From: Thermoplasmata archaeon
GTDB lineage: Archaea; Thermoplasmatota; Thermoplasmata; Lutacidiplasmatales; UBA184
Reading direction: 5' to 3'
Assembly (NCBI GenBank): GCA_030039135.1
Contig: JASHQN010000178.1
Span: 1-11,297 of the forward strand
DNA: 11,297 nt
In this document: positions 6,341 to 11,297 of the stretch, piece after piece
How positions within the stretch are numbered: the stretch's first letter is position 1
How the letters are laid out: every line of letters begins with the position of its first letter
Notes under the pieces: model-generated
Told to the model about the DNA's origin: nothing
The model's input: the letters and a program-made list of their open reading frames with translations, nothing else
Database searches by the model: none
Program-made: the position numbers and the translations under genes

Positions 6341-6346
6341 GTTAAG
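6341..6346 (+). promoter_or_regulatory. TATA-like box for the 91-residue gene
   Basis: GTTAAG is centred about 30 bp upstream of the ATG at 6374, with no Shine-Dalgarno site. Together with the box at 6267-6274 it makes a divergent promoter region of about 135 bp. Confidence 0.4.
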
Positions 6347-6373
6347 GGCCTGGTGGGGCCTGTCGCGGCCGCC

Positions 6374-6649
6374 ATGGAGGACCGGAGCGAGCTCAGTCGC
6401 ATTGTCTTCGGCCAGACCCGGGTCGTCCTCACGCGAGACCTCTCGGTCATGAACCCGAACCTCGTGGTGGGTGCCCAGGGTCTGGTCGTGGGCAAGCTCG
6501 CGAACTACACGCTCAAGGTCGCCTTCCCGCAGGTCACGGTCGGCGTGAACTGGAAGGACTGCGACATTGTCCCCGGGAAGACCGGGATGCCCACCCTCGC
6601 GGATCAGCCGAAGGTCATCCCAAAGCCTCGCCAGATGGGCGAGGAGTAA
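6374..6649 (+). CDS. Hypothetical 91-residue protein
   Basis: ATG 6374 is chosen over the in-frame ATG at 6275 because the intervening translation is Gly/Arg/Pro low-complexity and overlaps the divergent promoter. The protein is soluble and rich in beta-strand-forming stretches: LSRIVFGQTRVVLTR at 7-21, NLVVGAQGLVVGKL at 29-42 and TLKVAFPQVTVGVNW at 46-60, followed by KDCDIVPGKTG and a Pro/Lys-rich tail. It has a single cysteine (Cys63) and no membrane segment. I do not recognise a family. Codon use matches the neighbours and the sequence is balanced, unlike the frame shadows nearby, which supports a real gene. It diverges from the permease and converges on the HAD gene, so context gives no functional hint. 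Confidence 0.65.
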   Translation: MEDRSELSRIVFGQTRVVLTRDLSVMNPNLVVGAQGLVVGKLANYTLKVAFPQVTVGVNWKDCDIVPGKTGMPTLADQPKVIPKPRQMGEE

Positions 6650-6697
6650 GCCGACGGTCTCCCGGGAATGGGCCGCCTTCCGGACGGAGGGCTCGGC

Positions 6698-7486
6698 CTA
6701 GGGCCTGGGCAAGGGAAGCAACCGCTCGATGAGGGGCGGGACCTCCCGGAGGTCGGCGGTCCGGTAGGGGACCGAGTCGCGATCGAAGCTCGGCGCGTAG
6801 TTGAGGTCCCGGTACTCGGGCGCGTACTCGTGGAGGCCGGTGAACAGGATCGCCGCCCGCAGCTGAGCTCGACGAGCCCCCTCGATGTCCGCCCAACCGT
6901 CGCCGACGTGGACGGCGAGATCTGGGGTGGAACCGATCCGGTCCAGCGCGGCCCGGAAGATCTCGGGCGACGGCTTCGCCCACGGCTCCTCGTCGCTGAA
7001 GGTGTAGCGTTCGACCAGGCCATCGAAGCCGAGCCCCCCGAGCGCTCCGCGCAGGAACCGACCGGGCTCGCCCACGGTGTTCGAGACGATCCCGACCCGA
7101 TAGCCCTGGTCCCGGAGCCGTCCGAGAACCTCGAGCGCGCCGGGCGCTGGGATGAACTCGGTCTCCTGGATCAGCCGATCGAGCTCGTCCAGGTAGGCGT
7201 CCGGCCGCGCGACCCGCCCCGTTGCGTTCGCGGCCCGAGCGAGCTGCTCTGCCGGGGTGACGGTCTGGCCCTCGTGGGAGAGGGCCACGGCCCGGCGCAC
7301 CTCGCGCTCGAACGCGCCCCGAAGCTCCCTTTCCCCAAGGGGGGCCGCTCCCGGAACGAGGGCCGAATCCGCGAGCACGCGGGTGGCGGCGTCAAACTGC
7401 CGGTGCAGGTATTCCGTCTCCGCCGCCGGCCGGAGGTGGACAAGGGTGTGCCAGAGATCGAACGTGACCGCCGGCCGCCGATCCAT
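6698..7486 (-). CDS. HAD-superfamily hydrolase (subfamily IA-like)
   Basis: This 262-residue protein starts at ATG 7486, 30 nt after the stop of the upstream peroxiredoxin. The four HAD motifs are present: motif I FDLWHTL with nucleophile Asp10 and Thr14; motif II IVSNT with Ser135; motif III Lys171 in AKPSPEIF; motif IV GDGWADIEGA with Asp196 and Asp200. A helical cap lies between about residues 16 and 105, typical of type IA phosphatases and phosphoglycolate phosphatase-like enzymes. Motif I has Trp12 where many phosphatases have a second Asp (DxD), so general acid catalysis may differ; dehalogenases and some other members also lack that Asp. The substrate, probably a small phosphorylated metabolite, cannot be named. 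Its promoter candidate overlaps the end of the peroxiredoxin gene, so it can be expressed independently. Confidence 0.9.
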   Translation of the reverse strand: MDRRPAVTFDLWHTLVHLRPAAETEYLHRQFDAATRVLADSALVPGAAPLGERELRGAFEREVRRAVALSHEGQTVTPAEQLARAANATGRVARPDAYLDELDRLIQETEFIPAPGALEVLGRLRDQGYRVGIVSNTVGEPGRFLRGALGGLGFDGLVERYTFSDEEPWAKPSPEIFRAALDRIGSTPDLAVHVGDGWADIEGARRAQLRAAILFTGLHEYAPEYRDLNYAPSFDRDSVPYRTADLREVPPLIERLLPLPRP

Positions 7487-7515
7487 GTCTACGGATCGAA
7501 CGAGCGATCGATCGG

Positions 7516-7522
7516 CTATAAC
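7516..7522 (-). promoter_or_regulatory. TATA box for the HAD gene, overlapping the peroxiredoxin stop codon
   Basis: On the minus strand it reads GTTATAG, centred 33 bp upstream of ATG 7486. Its TAG is the stop codon of the peroxiredoxin gene. The palindrome CGATCGATCG at 7505-7514 lies directly downstream and could be an operator. Confidence 0.55.
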
Positions 7523-8265
7523 CCGGTCCTATCGCTCGCCGCCGGACCTGGGCTCGATCGCCCCCGGGGCCGCGGGCGGCTCGCCGGCCTTGCCTCCCTG
7601 GAGGAGCGCCCGTCGCGCTGGTGCAGGTAGGTCAGCACCTCCTGCGCGCTACGGTCCGGCGGGAAGACGGGGTAGAACACCTTCTCGATCCGGCCCTGGT
7701 CCGCTACGAACGTCAGGCGCTTGAGGAGCCTCCTGCCCTGGAGGGGGAAGGTGTAGGTCTTACCCTCGAAGACCAGCGTCGGTTCCTTGAGACGGGCGAC
7801 GAACGTTGGGAGCTTCAGCGCGGACGCGAGCCGGAAGTCCGAATCGTTGAGCAATGGATACGGGAGTCGCGTCCGTTCGGCGAACTCGATCTGCTCGCGG
7901 AGACCCTGCTCGGGGTCCTGACCTTGCCCGCTCACCCCGTACACCTTGCAGCCGAGCTCCTCGAAGGCTGGGTGGTTGTCTCGGTAGCCACAGTTCTCGA
8001 GCGTGCATCCCCGCGCTCCGGGGATCTCGCTCCACTCCCCCGGGATGGGAATCCCGGGCGCGACCGTAGCCGGATAGCAGACAAAAACCGAGAGTTCTCT
8101 ACCCGCGACGGCGACGTCGACAGAACCTCCCCGGGACGATCGAAGGCGCAGGACGGGAAGGCGAGTCCCCGGAAGATGGCGCGCCGCCCCGTCGTCGGTG
8201 GGAGCGGGAAGCCCCGGCGGAAGGGAAAACAGGTCAACGTCGGTCCGAATCGGTTCTCTCGTCAC
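7516..8265 (-). CDS. Peroxiredoxin, BCP/PrxQ-like, with basic C-terminal tail
   Basis: This 249-residue protein starts at GTG 8265. The thioredoxin-fold part covers about 33-215. The active-site segment IPGARGCTLENCGYRDN at 81-97 matches the BCP/PrxQ pattern 'GCTxEacxFRD', giving peroxidatic Cys87 and resolving Cys92 five residues on. Other cysteines are Cys63 and Cys106. VFYPVFPPDRSAQEVLTYL at 197-215 is typical of the C-terminal helix of this peroxiredoxin group. It should reduce hydrogen or organic peroxides in the cytoplasm using thioredoxin-type donors. Residues 216-249 are an Arg/Ser/Pro-rich tail beyond the usual fold; it could be disordered, bind nucleic acid, or be read-through from a weakly constrained end. 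It is upstream of the HAD gene on the same strand. Confidence 0.9.
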   Translation of the reverse strand: MTREPIRTDVDLFSLPPGLPAPTDDGAARHLPGTRLPVLRLRSSRGGSVDVAVAGRELSVFVCYPATVAPGIPIPGEWSEIPGARGCTLENCGYRDNHPAFEELGCKVYGVSGQGQDPEQGLREQIEFAERTRLPYPLLNDSDFRLASALKLPTFVARLKEPTLVFEGKTYTFPLQGRRLLKRLTFVADQGRIEKVFYPVFPPDRSAQEVLTYLHQRDGRSSREARPASRPRPRGRSSPGPAASDRTGL

Positions 8266-8271
8266 GCGAAT

Positions 8272-8285
8272 CGTTCCGACGAACG
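8272..8285. promoter_or_regulatory. Perfect 5-bp inverted repeat at the peroxiredoxin transcription start region
   Basis: CGTTC-CGAC-GAACG lies between the TATA-like box and the GTG start at 8265. The position suits a repressor operator for a redox-responsive gene, but arms are short and the region is G+C-rich. Confidence 0.25.
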
Positions 8286-8293
8286 CGACTGAC

Positions 8294-8301
8294 GCTAAAC
8301 C
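8294..8301 (-). promoter_or_regulatory. TATA-like box for the peroxiredoxin gene
   Basis: On the minus strand it reads GGTTTAGC, centred about 32 bp upstream of the GTG at 8265, the same spacing as the HAD and permease promoters. Confidence 0.5.
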
Positions 8302-8416
8302 TTGACGGCCCTCCCGTGGAGCATCAGCGCCGTCCTCGTGGATCGCCCGGTCGGAGAGCCTCTGCCGTGCTCGGTCCCTGGGGGCCAGACACGGGATGTC
8401 ATCGGACCCGGCACGA

Positions 8417-8422
8417 CATTAG
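8417..8422 (+). promoter_or_regulatory. Weak TATA-like box for the 2-hydroxyacid dehydrogenase gene
   Basis: CATTAG is centred about 24 bp upstream of the GTG at 8444. An in-frame TAG at 8420-8422 also blocks any longer reading frame, fixing the start to this short interval. The rest of 8302-8416 shows no gene or clear signal. Confidence 0.35.
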
Positions 8423-8443
8423 CGAGACCGCCCTTCTCTCGCC

Positions 8444-9421
8444 GTGGAGAGCGAGCGCCCCCGGCTCCTCGTTACGCTCCGGCAGCGGGACGCGACGCGC
8501 CGTGCGGTCAACGAGCTCGTGCCGGGCGTTCCCTGGGCCTTCGCGGACCCGGGCGAGACCGCGCGCTGGGCGGATGTCGAGGCCATGCTGATCGGCTCGC
8601 TCGTACGGGAGCTCGAGGATTTCGACCCTCGATCGACCCCGCGGCTCCGGTTCGTGCAACGCGTCTACACGGGACTCGACGGGATGCCGTTCGACCGGTT
8701 CCCACCGGACGTCGCGATCGCGGGAAACGTGGGTGCCTTCGGTCCGTTCGTCGCCGAACACGCCCTGGCGCTCGCCCTGGCCGCGGCCCGGGACCTGTAT
8801 GAGGCCCGGCAGATGGTGCTCGACGGAAAGCTTCGGCCCGCGCCTCGGCAGCGGTCACTCTACGGCGCCACCGCGGTGATCCTCGGCTATGGTGCGATCG
8901 GCCGGGAGATCGGGACCCGATTGGCCGGATTCGGCTCGAAGGTCGTCGGGGTGAACCGGGACGGCCGGCCGCGTGAGGGGGCCGAAACGATGTACCCGGC
9001 GGACCGGATGCTGGAAGCGCTCGGACAGGGGGCGATGGTCTTCGAGGTGCGTCCCCTCACCCACAGGACGGCCGGGACGATTGACGCAACGGCGCTCGCC
9101 CACATGCGCCCCGACGCGGTCTTCGTCGACGTCGGTCGGGCCGGTACGGTGGACGAGGCCGCGCTCTACGAGCATCTGCGCGCCCACCCCGACTTTCGGG
9201 CCGCCTTCGACGTGTGGTGGGACGAGGACTACTCGAAGGGCACGTTCACGACGAGGTTCCCCTTCGCGACCCTGCCGAACTTCTTCGGCACCCCGCATTC
9301 CGCCGGCGCCGTGGCCGGAGCGGAGGAGCGCGCGCTCCGGTTCGCGCTCGAGAACCTCGCCCGATACTTCCGGGACGGCCACCCGCGCTTCGTGGTGGAT
9401 CGTGCGGAGTACGAGGGTTAG
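8444..9421 (+). CDS. D-isomer-specific 2-hydroxyacid dehydrogenase family protein
   Basis: This 325-residue protein starts at GTG 8444; a stop at 8420 rules out a much earlier start. Residues about 1-105 and 290-325 form the catalytic domain, 106-285 the nucleotide-binding domain. The Rossmann motif is GYGAIG at 148-153. Catalytic residues of the family are present: Arg232 in DVGRAGTVDE, acidic Glu261 in DVWWDED and His285 in GTPHSAG. The second strand ends GVNRDG at 169-174; Arg172 suggests NADP(H) rather than NAD(H). Members interconvert 2-oxoacids and D-2-hydroxyacids (glyoxylate/hydroxypyruvate reductase, phosphoglycerate dehydrogenase and others); length matches short GhrA/B-like forms without a regulatory domain. 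The exact substrate is open. It is divergent from the peroxiredoxin gene, with 178 bp between. Confidence 0.9.
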   Translation: MESERPRLLVTLRQRDATRRAVNELVPGVPWAFADPGETARWADVEAMLIGSLVRELEDFDPRSTPRLRFVQRVYTGLDGMPFDRFPPDVAIAGNVGAFGPFVAEHALALALAAARDLYEARQMVLDGKLRPAPRQRSLYGATAVILGYGAIGREIGTRLAGFGSKVVGVNRDGRPREGAETMYPADRMLEALGQGAMVFEVRPLTHRTAGTIDATALAHMRPDAVFVDVGRAGTVDEAALYEHLRAHPDFRAAFDVWWDEDYSKGTFTTRFPFATLPNFFGTPHSAGAVAGAEERALRFALENLARYFRDGHPRFVVDRAEYEG

Positions 9422-9526
9422 GGCATCAACCCGGCACCGCGCCTGGGCGCGAACGGACGACCCGCGCTCGGCGCTAGTCTCCGGCCCGCTTCGAACAGGG
9501 ATGCAGCCGGGAGGGAACGGTCGGGG

Positions 9527-11297
9527 TCAGCGGATCCGTTCCAGCGCGAACGAACCGACGATGAGGGCCCGGTTCGTCGCCCGGCATTCCACCCAGTCCC
9601 GGGTCTGCGCCTCGCCGAGGCCCTTCACGCAAAGGAACGTCCGGTCGCGGTCTTGACGGAACAGGATCGCTCCGTCCATCCGCCCGAGGAGCGTCTCGAC
9701 CTGCGCGTCGGAGATCGCGCCGCTCTCGAGCGTGTACATCGCGAGCGCGTTCCGCGGCTTCAGGATCCCGACCACGTTCTGCAGGAACGAGAACCCGGCG
9801 CGCTCGTCCGTATGGGCGAGGACCGCGGAGAGGCCGATGAAACCGACCCGGAACGGGGCCTTCCGCCCCTCCTCGGTCGTCTTTGCGGACTTCACGAGCG
9901 CGGAGAGGATCCCGGCTCGGTCGTCCGAGCCCTTCGTCACGATGCGGCGTGCGTTCGCGCCCGGCCCCGTCGTGGTTCCGGCCCCCGACGCGTCGACCCA
10001 GGTGACCATGCCCATCTGCTCGTACTCGCGGAACTGAGGCAGGACGAGGCCGAGGCTCTCGGTGACCTCTCCAGGAGGACGGGCCGCCGTTACGACGATC
10101 GCCGGTTCGCCGCGCTTCAGCCCTTCAGCGAGGAACGCGTAGACGACGACCTCCTTGCCCACGAATGGGTCCCCGACGACGACCACGTGGGATTTCGGAG
10201 GAAGGCCGCCGAGCAGGAGATCGTCGAGACGGGGGGTCCCCGTGGGCAGCCGATCCGCGAGCCGCCGGCCCACGGCGGGACGAAGGGTCTCGGCCGCCGG
10301 GGCCTCGGCCGGGGCGACCTCGCGGATCGTCATCGGGCGTCGCGCCCCCGGAGCCGCGGGTACGGTACCGGGGCCGACGCCAGCTGCCGCAGCGCCCGTG
10401 AGGGGGAGGCCGGTGCCCTGGGCGATCTCCTGCCGGCGTAGGCCGACCTCGGCTTCCTGGGCCGAAAGGGAGCGCTCGCGAGCGTTGACGTGGCTTTCGC
10501 GGGCCTGAATCTCTGCGATCGCGGACTTCACACGCGACTCCCGGTCGGTGAGCGAGGCCTCGCGTTCGGCGAGCGTCTTCGTGCTGCGGTCGAAATCGAC
10601 CTTCTGCTGCGCCGTGCTCACGCGGGTCTTCTCGATCTCGCTCGCTCGGGTCTCGTAGTCGCGGGCCGCGAGCTCGTAACGGTCCCGGCGGTCCTGGGCG
10701 GCCTTGAGCTGGTCGGCGACCTCCGCTTCCTTCTGCCGAAGCGTGGCCTCCCGCGTCGCGAGCAGGGCCTCCTTGGTCGCCGACGCCTTTAGCGCCGTCT
10801 CCACGGACCGTGCCCGCTCGGCGTTCTCCTTGGCCTTCCGGCCGAGGACGAGGTTCTGCTCGTCGAGGACCGCCTTGAACTGCTGGAGCTTGACCTCGCG
10901 GGCCGCGAGGTCCTGCCCGGCGGCGGACGTCCCGGCTTTCGCTCCGGCCGCCCCGCCCGCACCGACCGCCGCCTCTCGAGCCGCGATCTCCCCCTCCCGC
11001 CGGAGGAGGTCGTTCGTCCGCTGGTCGAGCTCCTTGCGGCGGGCCTCGAGCCGTGTCTCCGTCTCGGGCAGCCCTCCTTGCTGGCGCTCGAGGTCCTGCT
11101 GACGCTGGTTCAGCTCGACCTCCCGCTGGGTGAGCTCGCCCTCGCGCTGGACGAGTCGGGACTCCCGGGCGGAGATCTGGGGCACGGACCGGGCCACCTC
11201 CTGTTCCCGGAGGTCGAGGGCCTTCGATCGGTCCTCGTTCTGACGGGTCTGGGCGTCGATCTCGGCGGACTTGCCCGCCCATTCGCGCTCCTTCGCG
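9527..11297 (-). CDS. Coiled-coil protein with degenerate KaiC/RAD55-like domain (partial, 5' end off window)
   Basis: The frame is open from the right edge to TGA at 9527-9529, giving 589 visible codons; the true start lies beyond the window. From the edge to about 10430 the protein is an almost continuous coiled coil with exact heptads such as REGELTQ-REVELNQ, broken by a Gly/Ala-rich hinge at about 10914-10968. An Ala/Pro-rich linker (about 10250-10425) leads to a KaiC-like domain opening with LPTGTPRLDDLLLGGLPP. The Walker A position reads GDPFVGKE at 10151-10174, with Glu in place of Ser/Thr. The Walker B position reads VGFIGLSAV at 9821-9847, lacking the Asp of 'hhhhD'. Ligand binding without hydrolysis is therefore plausible. 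KaiC/RAD55 relatives in archaea act in signalling and motility (ArlH) or recombination. A structural or scaffold role is inference. Confidence 0.85.
   Translation of the reverse strand, partial: AKEREWAGKSAEIDAQTRQNEDRSKALDLREQEVARSVPQISARESRLVQREGELTQREVELNQRQQDLERQQGGLPETETRLEARRKELDQRTNDLLRREGEIAAREAAVGAGGAAGAKAGTSAAGQDLAAREVKLQQFKAVLDEQNLVLGRKAKENAERARSVETALKASATKEALLATREATLRQKEAEVADQLKAAQDRRDRYELAARDYETRASEIEKTRVSTAQQKVDFDRSTKTLAEREASLTDRESRVKSAIAEIQARESHVNARERSLSAQEAEVGLRRQEIAQGTGLPLTGAAAAGVGPGTVPAAPGARRPMTIREVAPAEAPAAETLRPAVGRRLADRLPTGTPRLDDLLLGGLPPKSHVVVVGDPFVGKEVVVYAFLAEGLKRGEPAIVVTAARPPGEVTESLGLVLPQFREYEQMGMVTWVDASGAGTTTGPGANARRIVTKGSDDRAGILSALVKSAKTTEEGRKAPFRVGFIGLSAVLAHTDERAGFSFLQNVVGILKPRNALAMYTLESGAISDAQVETLLGRMDGAILFRQDRDRTFLCVKGLGEAQTRDWVECRATNRALIVGSFALERIR

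Noticed and set aside
6668..7630. Plus-strand open frame of 320 residues.
   Set aside because: It is antisense to the HAD gene, which carries all four family motifs.
8302..8443. Gap searched for a tRNA or small RNA between the divergent peroxiredoxin and dehydrogenase genes.
   Set aside because: No cloverleaf, conserved T-loop or convincing stable hairpin was seen by eye.
9422..9526. Convergent gap between the dehydrogenase and coiled-coil genes.
   Set aside because: No T-rich terminator, repeat or small frame could be supported.
9653..10441. Plus-strand open frame of 262 residues.
   Set aside because: It is antisense to the KaiC-like domain; composition is Arg/Asp/Glu shadow-like.
11080..11170. 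21-nt periodic DNA that might be called a tandem repeat or CRISPR-like array.
   Set aside because: The periodicity comes from protein heptads in the coiled coil; there are no conserved repeat/spacer units.
10125..11282. Second long minus-strand frame of 385 residues within the coiled-coil gene.
   Set aside because: It is Arg/Gly/Pro-rich and out of phase with the heptad-containing frame.

Overview
The window is G+C-rich and most likely archaeal. The best evidence is a textbook TATA box (TATAAA at 2782-2787) whose centre lies about 26 bp upstream of an ATG, with no Shine-Dalgarno site. Similar A/T-rich hexamers sit roughly 24-34 bp upstream of nearly every other first gene, as expected for leaderless archaeal transcripts. 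Genes inside operons instead use GTGA stop/start overlaps with GAGG- or GGAG-like sites. GTG starts are frequent. A KaiC/RAD55-type domain and an acetate-uptake-type permease also fit. A high-G+C Thermoplasmatota-like lineage is my guess; the sequence alone does not fix it.

Layout, left to right. (1) 1-1352, minus, cut by the left edge: a fusion of a MobA/MocA-like nucleotidyltransferase with an XdhC/CoxI-type domain, both linked to molybdenum-hydroxylase maturation. (2) 1461-2757, plus: a PH-like plus zinc-ribbon protein, then a seven-helix membrane protein with two internal E-x-T-E motifs. (3) 2811-5247, plus: a tight three-gene operon made of a SufR-like winged-helix regulator with a three-cysteine C-terminal pattern, a short-chain dehydrogenase, and a diverged QueA-family protein. 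(4) 5294-6237, minus: an acetate/succinate permease (GPR1/FUN34/YaaH) followed by a small two-helix membrane protein. (5) 6374-6649, plus: an unrecognised 91-residue protein divergent from the permease. (6) 6698-8265, minus: a HAD-family hydrolase and, upstream of it, a BCP/PrxQ-like peroxiredoxin, each with its own promoter. (7) 8444-9421, plus: a D-2-hydroxyacid dehydrogenase family protein. (8) 9527-11297, minus, cut by the right edge: a long heptad coiled coil joined to a KaiC-like domain whose Walker A and Walker B motifs are both altered.

No defence system, CRISPR array, insertion sequence, tRNA or rRNA was seen, and no intergenic gap exceeds 180 bp. The region reads as ordinary chromosome with three points of real interest: the QueA-like gene under a possible Fe-S regulator in a presumed archaeon, the coiled-coil KaiC-like protein that may be a pseudo-ATPase, and the MocA-XdhC fusion.
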